Source: Atherix ibis
Lineage: Eukaryota > Arthropoda > Insecta > Diptera > Athericidae
Direction: 5' to 3'
Assembly: GCA_958298945.1 (NCBI GenBank)
Contig: OY282610.1
Location: 49,607,667-49,671,666, forward strand
Length of the DNA stretch: 64,000 nt
In this document: piece by piece, positions 23,429-35,850 of the stretch
Numbering within the stretch: the stretch's first letter is position 1
Layout: the number at the start of each line of letters is the position of its first letter
Made by a program: the position numbers and the translations under genes
Notes under the pieces: model-generated
What the model was told of the DNA's origin: nothing
The model's database searches: none
Seen by the model: the letters and a program-made list of their open reading frames with translations, nothing else

Positions 23429-24870
23429 GTATAAAAATTAAGGTTTTTTAGAATTTTTTTATGGCGTCATTGCACACTTTCAGGCAAACCTTCTTTGACT
23501 CTTACTATAATGATTGGAAGGAATATGACCTGTCACGATAAATTTCGTTGGGAGTTTTGAGAAAAATTTGCCAAAAGATCATAAATTTTTTTTTAAATTT
23601 CTATTTTTCTATGAAAAAGGAAATTTTTTCGAAAGTTTGTTTAATGATGTTAATGAGCAATACATATGTGAAACTAATAATTATTCTTATTATCCTGATC
23701 GGACTAAAAAAGTCCTTACAGGAAAATTTTTTCCAGGCGTTTTAAAAAAAAATACCTAAAGTTCGCTGTATTTTTTTTAAAAATAAAGTTTGCTTTTTTG
23801 GATAAAAATGGCAATTTGTTTCATGGTTTCATTACATACACTTTAAACATAGCCTTCTAGATCCATATTATCCTGATCGAAAAAGGAATATCCTTTCAGA
23901 ATAAATTTTTGTGAGCACTATTAAAAAAAAAATTGCCTAAAATTAAATTTTTTATTTACTGACAGCAAAATAAATTGACCACCTAAAGATATGCAAAAAA
24001 CCACAAAATTCGAAAATTTGTGACAATATTCACGAAAATCCAATTTTTAAACCAGGCACCCAGTTTTCTCAAAAAATAGGAGGCAACAATTATTACACTG
24101 AGTCCACTTTCTCTTAAAATTTGTTTTTCTCTATGAAAATGGTGGTTTTTTGGAGATGTTTGTTTGGGGTATGATTGTGCACTTTCAGGCAAAGCTTCTC
24201 CAATTCACATTATTCTCATTGGAATGAGAAAAATTCTTTCTGGATAAATTTGTTGTTGGTGGTTTTGAAAAAAAATTCATAAAATTTATGGTTTTCTTTC
24301 TTAAAATTCATTTTTTTTTGTATAAAAATTAAGGTTTTTAGAATTGTTTTTATGGTGTCATTGCGTACTTTCAGGCAAAGCTTCTCCAATGCATATTTTT
24401 TTGATTAAAATGAGAATTTCCTTTCTGGAAAAATTTTTGTTGGTGATTTTGAGAAAAAATTCATAAAATTTATGGTTTTCTTTCTTAAAATTCTTTTTTT
24501 TTTGTATAAAAATTAAGGTTTTTAGAATTGTTATTATGGTGTCATTGCGTACTTTCAGGCAAAGCTTCTCCAATGCATATTTTCTTGATTGAAATGAGAA
24601 TTTCCTTTCTGGATAAATTTTTGTTGGTGATTTTGAGAAAAAAATCATAAAATTTATTGTTTTCTTTCTTAAAATTCGTTTTTTTTGTATAATAATTAAG
24701 GTTTTTAGAATTGTTTTTTATGGTGTCATTGCGTACTTTCAGGCAAAGCCTCTCCAATGCATATTTTCTTGATTGAAATGAGAATTTCCTTTCTGGATAA
24801 ATTTTTGTTGGTGATTTTGAGAAAAAATTCATAAAATTTATTGTTTTCTTTCTTAAAATTCGTTTCTTTT
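23429..24870. repeat. Higher-order unit 14: BCDEF + 3 A
   Basis: 1,442 bp. B and C share cttactataatg, ttcgttgggag and a gatgttaatgagca core with unit 11, with one extra base in gagcaatacat. D ends tgacagcaaaa and E has tttttaaaccagg, both shared with unit 15. Confidence 0.92.
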
Positions 24871-26127
24871 GTATAAAAATTAAGTTTTTTTAGAATTTAT
24901 TTTAAGGTGTCATTGCACACTTTTAGGCAAACCTTCTATGACTCTTAGTATAATGATTGGAAGGAAAAATGACATGTCACGATAAATTTCGGTGGGAGTT
25001 TTGAGAAAAATTTGCCAAAAGATCATAAATTTTTTTTTTAAATTTCTATATTTCTATGAAAAAGGAAATTTTTTCGAAAATTTGTTTAATGATGTTAATG
25101 CGCATACATATATGAAACTAAAAATTATTCTTATTATCCTGATCGGACTAAAAAAGTCCTTACAGGAAAATTTTTTCCAGGCGTTTTAAAAAAAAAATAC
25201 CTAAAGTTCGCTGTATTTTTTAAAAAATAAAGTTTGCTTTTTTGGATAAAAATGGAAATTTGTTTCATGGTTTCATTACATACTCTTTAACATAGCCTTC
25301 TAGATCCATATTATCCTGATCGAAAAAAGGAATATCCTTTCAGAATAAATTTTTGTGAGCACTATTAAAAAAAAATTGGCTAAAATTAAATTTATTATTT
25401 ACTGACAGCAAAATAAATTGACCACCTAAAGATATGCAAAAAACCACAAAAATTCGAAAATTTTGTGACAATATTCACGAAAATCCAATTTTTAAACCAG
25501 GCACCCAGTTTTCTCAAAAAATAGGAGGCAACAATTATTACACTGAGTCCACTTTCTCTTAAAATTTGTTTTTCTCTATGAAAATGGTGGTTTTTTGGAG
25601 ATGTTTGTTTGGGGTATGATTGTGCACTTTCGGGCAAAGCTTCTCCAATTCATATTATTCTCATTGGAATGAGAAAATTCTTTCTGGATAAATTTTTGTT
25701 GGTGGTTTTGAGAAAAAATTCATAAAATTTATGGTTTTCTTTCTTAAAATTCATTTTTTTTGTATAAAAATTAAGGTTTTTAGAATTGTTTTTATGGTGT
25801 CATTGCGTACTTTCAGGCAAAGCTTCTCCAATGCATATTTTCTTGATTGAAATGAGAATTTCCTTTCTGGATAAATTTTTGTTGGTGATTTTGAGAAAAA
25901 ATTCATAAAATTTATTGTTTTCTTTCTTAAAATTCGTTTTTTTTGTATAATAATTAAGTTTTTAGAATTGTTTTTATGGTGTCATTGCGTACTTTCAGGC
26001 AAAGCTTCTCCAATGCATATTTTCTCGATTGGAATGAGAAAATCCTTTCTGGATAAATTTTTTGTTGGTGATTTTGAGAAAAAATTCATAAAATTAATTG
26101 TCTTCTTTATTAAAATTCGTTTTTTTT
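24871..26127. repeat. Higher-order unit 15: BCDEF + 2 A
   Basis: 1,257 bp. Variants aaaatggaaatttg in D, cactttcgggc in F, gagaaaatcc in the last A and ttgtcttctttatt at the junction to B are shared with unit 16. Confidence 0.92.
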
Positions 26128-27377
26128 GTATACAAATTAAGGTTTTTAGAATTTATTTTGTGGTGTCATTGCACACTTTCAGGCAAACCTTCTATGACTC
26201 TTAGTATAATGATTGGAAGGAAAATGGGACATGTCACGATAAATTTCGGTGGGAGTTTTGAGAAAAATTTGCCAAAAGATCATTAAATTTTTTTTTAAAT
26301 TTCTATTTTTCTATGAAAAAGGGAAATTTTTTCGAAAATTTGTTTAATGATGTTAATGCGCATACATATGTGAAACTAATAATTATTCTTATTATCCTGA
26401 TCGGACTAAAAAAGTCCTTACAGGAAAATTTTTTCCAGGCGTTTTAAAAAAAAAATACCTAAAGTTCGCTGTATTTTTTAAAAAATAAAGTTTGCTTTTT
26501 TGGATAAAAATGGAAATTTGTTTCATGGTTTCATTACATAAACATAGCCTTCTAGATCCATATTATCCTGATCGAAAAAGGAATATCCTTTCAGAATAAA
26601 TTTTTGTGAGCACTATTAAAAAAAAATTGCCTAAAATTAAATTTTTTATTTACTGAAAGAAAAATAAATTGAGCACCTAAAGATATGCAAAAAACCACAA
26701 AAATTCGAAAATTTGTGACAATATTCACGAAAATCCAATTTTTACACCAGGCACCCAGTTTTCTCAAAAAATAGGAGGCAACAATTATTACACTGAGTCC
26801 ACTTTCTCTTAAAATTTGTTTTTCTCTATGAAAATGGTGGTTTTTTGGAGATGTTTGTTTGGGGTATGATTGTGCACTTTCGGGCAAAGCTTCTCCAATT
26901 CATATTATTCTCATTGGAATGAGAAAATTCTTTCTGGATAAATTTTTGTTGGTGGTTTTGAGAAAAAATTCATAAAATTTATGGTTTTCTTTCTTAAAAT
27001 TCATTTTTTTTGTATAAAAATTAAGGTTTTTAGAATTGTTTTTATGGTGTCATTGCGTACTTTCAGGCAAAGCTTCTCCAATGCATATTTTCTTGATTGA
27101 AATGAGAATTTCCTTTCTGGATAAATTTTTGTTGGTGATTTTGAGAAAAAATTCATAAAATTTATTGTTTTCTTTCTTAAAATTCGTTTTTTTTGTATAA
27201 TAATTAAGGTTTTTAGAATTGTTTTTATGGTGTCATTGCGTACTTTCAGGCAAAGCTTCTCCAATGCATATTTTCTCGATTGGAATGAGAAAATCCTTTC
27301 TGGATAAATTTTTGTTGGTGATTTTGAGAAAAAATTCATAAAATTAATTGTCTTCTTTATTAAAATTCGTTTTTTTT
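26128..27377. repeat. Higher-order unit 16: BCDEF + 2 A
   Basis: 1,250 bp, a near copy of unit 15 at an offset of about 1,250 bp. B has gaaaatgggacatg. D has lost 6 bp (cattacataaacatag at about 26,531-26,546). E begins gagcacctaaag. Confidence 0.92.
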
Positions 27378-28205
27378 GTATACAAATTAAGGTTTTTTAG
27401 AATTTATTTTGTGGTGTCATTGCACACTTTCAGGCAAACCTTCTATGACTCTTAGTATAATGATTGGAAGGAAAATGACATGTCACGATAAATTTCGGTG
27501 GGAGTTTTGAGAAAAATTTGCCAAAAGATCATTAAATTTTTTTTTAAATTTCTATTTTTCTATGAAAAAGGAAATTTTTTCGAAAATTTGTTTAATGATG
27601 TTAATGCGCATACATATGTGAAACTAATAATTATTCTTATTATCCTGATCGGACTAAAAAAGTCCTTACAGGAAAATTTTTTCCAGGCGTTTTAAAAAAA
27701 AATACCTAAAGTTCGCTGTATTTTTTTAAAAATAAAGTTTGCTTTTTTGGATAAAAATGGAAATTTGTTTCATGGTTTCATTACATACACTTTAACATAG
27801 CCTTCTAGATCCATATTATCCTGATCGAAAAAGGAATATCCTTTCAGAATAAATTTTTGTGAGCACTATTAAAAAAAAATTGCCTAAAATTAAATTTTTT
27901 ATTTACTGAAAGAAAAATAAATTGACCACCTAAAAATATGCAAAAAACCACAAAAATTCAAAAATTTGTGACAATATTCACGAAAATCCAATTTTTACAC
28001 CAGGCACCCAGTTTTCTCAAAAAATAGGAGGCAATAATTATTACACTGAGTCCACTTTCTCTTAAAATTTGTTTTTCTCTATGAAAGTGGTGGTTTTTTG
28101 GAGGTGTTTGTTTGGGGTATGATTGTGCACTTTCAGGCAAAGCTTCTCCAATTCATATTATTCTCATTGGAATGAGAAAATTCTTTCGGGATAAATTTTT
28201 GTTGG

Positions 28206-28224
28206 TTTTCTCAAAACGAGAAAA
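28206..28224. other. Hairpin-forming insertion in an F monomer
   Basis: Where other F copies read ttggtggttttgagaaaa, this one reads ggttttctcaaaacgagaaa. The segment ttttctcaaaac is the reverse complement of the normal gttttgagaaaa. It now forms TTTTCTC-AAAAC-GAGAAAA, a perfect 7-bp inverted repeat. This looks like a local template-switch or micro-inversion event. Confidence 0.85.
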
Positions 28225-28269
28225 AATTCATAAAATTTATGGTTTTCTTTCTTAAAATTCATTTTTTTT

Positions 28270-28456
28270 GTATAAAAATTAAGGTTTTTTAGAATTTTGT
28301 TTAATGGTGTCATTGCACACTTTCAGCCAAAGCTTTTGCATTGCATATTTTTTTGATTGGAATGAGAATATCCTTTCTGGATAAATTTTTGTTGGTGATT
28401 TTGAGAAAAAATTCATAAAATTTATTGTTTTCTTTCTTAAAATTCGTTTTTTTTTT
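28270..28456. repeat. B/A hybrid monomer
   Basis: The 5' part is B-like (ggttttttagaatttt, gcacactttcagcc) and the 3' part is A-like (gaatgagaatatcctttctg, ttggtgattttgag). It has the rare cttttgcattgcat. The same hybrid occurs at 29,712-29,896. Confidence 0.75.
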
Positions 28457-28822
28457 GTATAAAAATTAACGTTTTTAGAATTGTTTTTATGGTGTCATTG
28501 CGTACTTTCAGGCAAAACTTCTCCAATGCATATTTTTTCGATTGGAATGAGAATATCATTTCTGGATAAATTTTTGTTGGTGATTTTGAGAAAAAATTCA
28601 TAAAATTTATTGTTTTCTTTCTTAAAATTCGTTTTTTTTGTATAATAATTAAGGTTTTTAGAATTGTTTTTATGGTGTCATTGCGTACTTTTAGGCAAAG
28701 CCTCTCCAATGCATATTTTCTTGATTGAAATGAGAATTTCCTTTCTGGATAAATTTTTGTTGGTGATTTTGAGAAAAAATTCATAAAATTTATAGTTTTC
28801 TTTCTTAAAATTCGTTTTTTTT

Positions 28823-29896
28823 GTATAAAAATTAAGGTTTTTTAGAATTTATTTTAAGGTGTCATTGCACACTTTTAGGCAAACTTTCTATGACTCTTAG
28901 TATAATGAGTGGAAGGAAAATGACATGTCACGATAAATTTCGGTGGGAGTTTTGAGAAAAATTTGCCAAAAGATCATACATTTTTTTTTTAAATTTCTAT
29001 TTTTCTATGAAAAAGGAAATTTTTTCGAAAATTTCTTTAATGATGTTAATGCGCATACATATATGAAACTAATAATTATTCTTATTATCCTGATCGGACT
29101 AAAAAAGTCCTTACAGGAAAATTTTTTCCAGGCGTTTTAAAAAAAAATACCTAATGTTCGCTGTATTTTTTTAAAAATAAAGTTTGATTTTTTGGATAAA
29201 AATGGCAATTTGTTTCATGGTTTCATTACATACACTTTAACATAGCCTTCTAGATCCATATTATCCTGATTAAAAAGGAATATCCTTTCAGAATAAATTT
29301 TTGTGAGCACTATTAAAAAAAAATTGCCTAAAATTACATTTTTTATTTACTGAAAGCAAAATAAATTGACCACCTAAAGATATGCAAAAAACCACAAAAA
29401 TTCGAAAATTTGTGACCAATATTCACGAAAATCCAATTTTTACACCAGGCACCCAGTTTTCTCAAAAAATTAGGAGGCAACAATTATTACACTGAGTCCA
29501 CTTTCTCTTAAAATTTGTTTTTCTCTATGAAAATGGTGGTTTTTTGGAGATGTTTGTTTGGGGTATGATTGTGCACTTTCAGGCAAAGCTTCTCCGATTC
29601 ATATTATTCTCATTGGAATGAGAAAATTCTTTCGGGATAAATTTTTGTTGGTGGTTTTGAGAAAAAATTCATAAAATTTATGGTTTTCTTTCTTAAAATT
29701 CATTTTTTTTTGTATAAAAATTAAGGTTTTTTAGAATTTTGTTTAATGGTGTCATTGCACACTTTCAGCCAAAGCTTTTGCATTGCATATTTTTTTGATT
29801 GGAATGAGAATATCCTTTCTGGATAAATTTTTGTTGGTGATTTTGAGAAAAAATTCATAAAATTTATTGTTTTCTTTCTTTAAATTCGTTTTTTTT
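28823..29896. repeat. Higher-order unit 18: BCDEF + 1 hybrid A
   Basis: 1,074 bp. B has taatgagtgg. D has cctgattaaaaagg. E has gtgaccaatattc and aaaaaattagg, both one-base gains. Its only A-position monomer is the B/A hybrid. Confidence 0.9.
29712..29896. repeat. B/A hybrid monomer, second copy
   Basis: Shares gcacactttcagcc and cttttgcattgcat with 28,270-28,456 and sits directly before B of unit 19. Confidence 0.75.
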
Positions 29897-30597
29897 GTAT
29901 AAAAATTAAGGTTTTTTAAAATTTTTTTTATGGTGTCATTGCACACTTTCAGGCAAACCTTCTACGGTTCTTATTATAATGATTGGAAGGATAATGACCT
30001 GTCACGATAAATTTCGGTGGGAGTTTTAAGAAAAATTTGCCAAAAGATCATTAAATTTTTTTTTTAAATTTCTATTTTTCTATGAAAAAGGAAATTTTTT
30101 CGGAAATTTGTTTAATGATATTAATGCGCATACATATGCGAAAATAATAATTATTCTTATTATCCTAATCGGACTAAAAAAGTACTTACAGGAAAATTTT
30201 TTCCAGGCGTTTTAAAAAAAAATACCTAAAGTTCGCTGTATTTTTTTAAAAATAAAGTTTGCTTTTTTGGATAAAAATGGCAATTTGTTTCATGGTTTCA
30301 TTACATACACTTTAACATAGCCTTCTTGATCCATATTATCCTGATCGAAAAAGGAATATCCTTTCAGAATAAATTTTTGTGAGCACTATTAAAAAAAAAT
30401 TGCCTAAAATTAAATTTTTTATTTACTGAAAGCAAAATAAATTGACCACCTAAAGATATGCAAAAAACCACAAAAATTCGAAAATTTGTGACAATATTCA
30501 CGAAAATCCAATTTTTACACCAGGCACCCAGTTTTCTCAAAAAATAGGAGGCAGCAATTATTACACTGAGTCCACTTTCTCTTAAAATTTGTTTTTC
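29897..30597. repeat. Higher-order unit 19: B-C-D-E only
   Basis: About 701 bp. The F monomer and all A monomers are missing, and E joins directly to a truncated B. C has cggaaatttg, atgcgaaaataat and agtacttacagg, the last breaking the C dyad. Confidence 0.9.
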
Positions 30598-30612
30598 TAT
30601 AAAAATTGTGGT
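30590..30612. other. E/B recombination junction
   Basis: tttttctataaaaattgtgg joins the end of E to B. The first ~23 bp of B content (aaggttttttag...) and the whole F are absent. The joint lies in the shared monomer-start motif (tatgaaaat in F, tataaaaat in B). Confidence 0.85.
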
Positions 30613-31827
30613 GTCATTGCACACTTTCAGGCAAACCTTCTATGACTCTTAGTATAATGATTGGAAGGAAAATGATATGTCACGATAAATTTGGGTGGGA
30701 GTTTTAAGAAAAATTTGCCAAAAGATCATTAAATTTTTTTTTAAATTTCTATTTTTCTATGAAAAAGGAAATTTTTTCGAAAATTTGTTTAATGATGTTA
30801 ATGCGCATACATATGCGAAACTAATAATTATTGTTATTATCCTGATCGGACTAAAAAAGTCCTTACAGGAAAATTTTTTCCAGGCGTTTTAAAGAAAAAT
30901 ACCTAAAGTTCGCTGTATTTTTTTAAAAATAAAGTTTGCTTTTTTGGATAAAAATGGCAATTTGTTTCATGGTTTCATTACATACACTTTAACATAGTCT
31001 TCTAGATCCATATTATCCTGATCGAAAAAGGAATATCCTTTCAGAATAAATTTTTGTGAGCACTATTAAAAAAAATGGCCTCAAATTAAATTTTTTATTT
31101 ACTGAAAGCAAAATAAATTGACCACCTAAAGATATGCAAAAAACCACAAAAATTCGAAAATTTGTGACAATATTCACGAAAATCCAATTTTTACACCAGG
31201 CACCCAGTTTTCTCAAAAAATAGGAGGCAACAATTATTACACTGAGTCCACTTTCTCTTAAAATTTGTTTTTCTCTATGAAAATGGTGTTTTTTTGGAGA
31301 TGTTTGTTTGGGGTATGATTGTGCACTTTTAGGCAAAGCTTCTCCAATTCATATCATTCTCATTGGAATGTGAAAATTCTTTCTGGATAAATTTTTGTTG
31401 GTGGTTTTGAGAAAAAATTCATAAAATTTATTGTTTTCCTTCTTAAAATTCATTTTTTTGTATAAAAATTAAGGTTTTTTAGAATTTTTTTTAATGGTGT
31501 CATTGCGTACTTTCAGGCAGGCTTCTCCAATGCATATTTTTGCAAGTGGAATGAGAATATCATTTCTGGATAAATTTTTGTTGGTGATTTTGAGAAAAAA
31601 TTCATAAAATTTATTGTTTTCTTTCTTAAACTTCGTTTTTTTTTGTATAAAAATTAAGGTTTTTAGAATTGTTTTTATGGTGTCATTGCGTACTTTTAGG
31701 CAAAGCTTCTCCAATGCATATTTTCTCGATTGGAATGAGAATATCCTTTCTGGATAAATTTTTGTTGGTGATTTTGAGAAAAAATTCATAAAATTTATTG
31801 TTTTCTTTCTTAAAATTCGTTTTTTTT
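30598..31827. repeat. Higher-order unit 20: truncated B, CDEF + 2 A
   Basis: 1,230 bp. B lacks its first segment and has atgatatgtcacg and tttgggtggg. The first A is odd: ttcaggcaggcttctcc and tttttgcaagtgg at about 31,515-31,550. Confidence 0.9.
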
Positions 31828-33265
31828 GTATAAAAGTTAAGGTTTTTTAGAATTTTTTTTATGGTGTCATTGTACACTTTCAGGCAAACCTTCTATGACT
31901 CTTAGTATAATGATTGGAAGGAAAATGACCTGTCACGATAAATTTCGGTGGGAGTTTTGAGAAAAATTTGCCAAAAGATCATTAAATTTTTTTTTTAATT
32001 TTTATTTTTCTATGAAAAAGGAAATTTTTTCGAAAAATTGTATAATGATGTCAATGCGCATACATATGCGATACTAATAATTATTCTTATTATACTGATC
32101 GGACTAAAAAAGTACTTACAGGAAAAAAATTTCCAGGCGTTTTAAAAAAAAATACCTAAAGTTCGCTGTATTTTTTTAAAAATAAAGTTTGCTTTTTTGG
32201 ATAAAAATGGCAATTTGTTTCATGGTTTCATTACATACACATTTACATAGCCTTCTAGATCCATAATATCCTGATTGAAAAAGGAATATCCTTTCAGAAT
32301 AAATTTTTGTGAGCACTATTAAAAAAAAATTGCCTCAAATTAAATTTTTTATTTACTGAAAGCAAAATAAATTGACCACCTAAAGACATGCAAAAAACCA
32401 CAAAAATTCGAAAATTTGTGACAATATTCACGAAAATCCAATTTTTACACCAGGCACCCAGTTTTCTCAAAAAATAGGAGGAAACAATTATTACTCTGAG
32501 TCCACTTTCTCTTAAAATTTGTTTTTCTCTATGAAAATGGTGGTTTTTTGGAGATGTTTGTTTGGGGTATGATTGTGCACTTTTAGGCAAAGCTTCTCCG
32601 ATTCATATTATTTTCATTGGAATGAGAAAATTCTTTCTGGATAAATTTTTGTTGGTGATTTTGAGAAAAAATTCATAAAATTTATAGTTTTCTTTCCTAA
32701 AATTCGTTTTTTTTTGTATAATAATTAAGGTTTTTAGAATTGTTTTTATGGTGTCATTGCCTACTTTCAGGCAAAGCTTCTCCAATGCATATTTTCTTGA
32801 TTGAAATGAGAATTTCCTTTCTGGATAAATTTTTGTTGGTGATTTTGAGAAAAAATTCATAAAATTTATTGTTTTCTTTCTTAAAATTCGTTTTTTTTTA
32901 TATAAAAATTAAGGTTTTTAGAACGGTTTTTATGGTGTCATTGCGTACTTTTAGGCAAAGCTTCTCCAATGCATATTTTCTCGATTGGAATGAGAATATC
33001 CTTTCTGAATAAATTTTTGTTGGTGATTTTGAGAAAAAATTCATAAAATTTATAGTTTTCTTTCCTAAAATTCGTTTTTTTTTGTATACAAATTAAGGTT
33101 TTTAGAATTGTTTTTATGGTGTCATTGCGTACTTTCAGGCAAAGCTTCTCCAATACATATTTTCTCGATTGGAATGAGAATATCCTTTCTGGATAAATTT
33201 TTGTTGGTGATTTTGAGAAAAAATTCATAAAATTTATTGTTTTCTTTATTAAAATTCGTTTTTTT
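31828..33265. repeat. Higher-order unit 21: BCDEF + 3 A
   Basis: 1,438 bp. C is unusually diverged (gtcaatgcgcat, cgatactaata, tatactgatcgg, agtacttac, aaaaaaatttcc). D has ttgcctcaaattaa, which continues in units 22 and 23. Confidence 0.92.
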
Positions 33266-35850
33266 GTATAAAAATTAAGGTTTTTTAGAAATTTTTTTAT
33301 GGTGTCATTGCACACTTTCAGGCAAACCTTCTTTGACTCTTAGTATAATGATTGGAAGGAATATGACATGTCACGATAAATTTCGGTGGGAGTTTTGAGA
33401 AAAATTTGCCAAAAGATCATTAAATTTTTTTTTAAATTTCTATTTTTCTATGAAAAAGGAAATTTTTTCGAAAATTTGTTTAATGATGTTAATGCGCATA
33501 CATATGTAAAACTAATAATTATTCTTATTATCCTGATCGGACTAAAAAAGTCCTTACAGGAAAATTTTTTCCAGGCGTTTTAAAAAAAATACCTAAAGTT
33601 CGCTGTATTTTTTTAAAAATAAAGTTTGCTTTTTTGGATAAAAATGGTAATTTGTTTCATGGTTTTATTACATACACTTTAACATAGCCTTCTAGATCCA
33701 TATTATCCTGATCGAAAAAGGAATATCCTTTCAGAATAAATTTTTGTGAGCACTATTAAAAAAAAATTGCCTCAAATTAAATTTTTTATTTACTGAAAGC
33801 AAAATAAATTGACCACCTAAAGATATGCAAAAAACCACAAAAATTCGAAAATTTGTGACAATATTCACGAAAATCCAATTTTTACACCAGGCACCCAGTT
33901 TTCTCAAAAAATAGGAGGCAACAATTATTACACTGAGTCCACTTTCTCTTAAAATTTGTTTTTCTCTATGAAAATGGTGGTTTTTTGGAGATGTTTTTTT
34001 GGGGTATGATTGTGCACTTTCAGGCAAAGCTTCTCCGATTCATATTATTCTCATTGGAATGAGAAAATTTTTTCTGGATAAATTTTTGTTGGTGGTTTTG
34101 AGAAAAAATTCATAAAATTTATGGTTTTCTTTCTTAAAATTCATTTTTTTTGTATAAAAATTAAGGTTTTTAGAATTGTTTTTATGGTGTCATTGCCTAC
34201 TTTCAGGCAAAGCTTCTCCAATGCATATTTTCTCGATTGAAATGAGAATTTCCTTTCTGGATAAATTTTTGTTGGTGATTTTGAGAAAAAATTCATAAAA
34301 TTTATTGTTTTCTTTCTTAAAATTCGTTTTTTTTTGTATAAAAATTAAGGTTTTTAGAACGGTTTTTATGGTGTCATTGCGTACTTTTAGGCAAAGCTTC
34401 TCCAATGCATATTTTCTCGATTGGAATGAGAATATCCTTTCTGAATAAATTTTTGTTGGTGATTTTGAGAAAAAATTCATAAAATTTATAGTTTTCTTTC
34501 CTAAAATTCGTTTTTTTTTTGTATACAAATTAAGGTTTTTAGAATTGTTTTTATGGTGTCATTGCGTACTTTCAGGCAAAGCTTCTCCAATACATATTTT
34601 CTCGATTGGAATGAGAATATCCTTTCTGGATAAATTTTTGTTGGTGATTTTGAGAAAAAATTCATAAAATTTATTGTTTTCTTTATTAAAATTCGTTTTT
34701 TTGTATAAAAATTAAGGTTTTTTAGAAATTTTTTTATGGTGTCATTGCACACTTTCAGGCAAACCTTCTTTGACTCTTAGTATAATGATTGGAAGGAATA
34801 TGACATGTCACGATAAATTTCGGTGGGAGTTTTGAGAAAAATTTGCCAAAAGATCATTAAATTTTTTTTTAAATTTCTATTTTTCTATGAAAAAGGAAAT
34901 TTTTTCGAAAATTTGTTTAATGATGTTAATGCGCATACATATGTAAAACTAATAATTATTCTTATTATCCTGATCGGACTAAAAAAGTCCTTACAGGAAA
35001 ATTTTTTCCAGGCGTTTTAAAAAAAATACCTAAAGTTCGCTGTATTTTTTTAAAAATAAAGTTTGCTTTTTTGGATAAAAATGGTAATTTGTTTCATGGT
35101 TTTATTACATACACTTTAACATAGCCTTCTAGATCCATATTATCCTGATCGAAAAAGGAATATCCTTTCAGAATAAATTTTTGTGAGCACTATTAAAAAA
35201 AAATTGCCTCAAATTAAATTTTTTATTTACTGAAAGCAAAATAAATTGACCACCTAAAGATATGCAAAAAACCACAAAAATTCGAAAATTTGTGACAATA
35301 TTCACGAAAATCCAATTTTTACACCAGGCACCCAGTTTTCTCAAAAAATAGGAGGCAACAATTATTACACTGAGTCCACTTTCTCTTAAAATTTGTTTTT
35401 CTCTATGAAAATGGTGGTTTTTTGGAGATGTTTTTTTGGGGTATGATTGTGCACTTTCAGGCAAAGCTTCTCCGATTCATATTATTCTCATTGGAATGAG
35501 AAAATTTTTTCTGGATAAATTTTTGTTGGTGGTTTTGAGAAAAAATTCATAAAATTTATGGTTTTCTTTCTTAAAATTCATTTTTTTTGTATAAAAATTA
35601 AGGTTTTTAGAATTGTTTTTATGGTGTCATTGCCTACTTTCAGGCAAAGCTTCTCCAATGCATATTTTCTCGATTGAAATGAGAATTTCCTTTCTGGATA
35701 AATTTTTGTTGGTGATTTTGAGAAAAAATTCATAAAATTTATTGTTTTCTTTCTTAAAATTCGTTTTTTTTTGTATAAAAATTAAGGTTTTTAGAACGGT
35801 TTTTATGGTGTCATTGCGTACTTTTAGGCAAAGCTTCTCCAATGCATATT
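32900..35850. repeat. 1,437-bp duplication (units 22 and 23)
   Basis: The segment from the last A copies of unit 21 through unit 22 recurs 1,437 bp downstream. Shared variants include ctgaataaattt in A2 (32,987 and 34,424 region), ttttaaaaaaaatacc in C, gatgtttttttgggg in F and cctactttcagg in A1. T-tract lengths differ by one in at least one place. Boundaries are approximate. Confidence 0.82.
33266..34702. repeat. Higher-order unit 22: BCDEF + 3 A (A1-A2-A3)
   Basis: 1,437 bp, a clear example of the presumed ancestral 8-mer. A1 has gattgaaatgagaatttcc, A2 has gaacgg and ttcctaaaattcg, and A3 has gtatacaaatt and aatacat. Private gatgtttttttgggg and aaaattttttctgg in F, and ggttttattacat in D, recur in unit 23. 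Confidence 0.93.

Larger units (their letters stand above)
27378..28822. repeat. Higher-order unit 17: BCDEF + 3 A, with modified F and a hybrid A
   Basis: 1,445 bp. E has cctaaaaatatgc. F carries the hairpin-forming change at 28,206-28,224. The first monomer after F (28,270-28,456) is a B/A hybrid. Confidence 0.9.
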
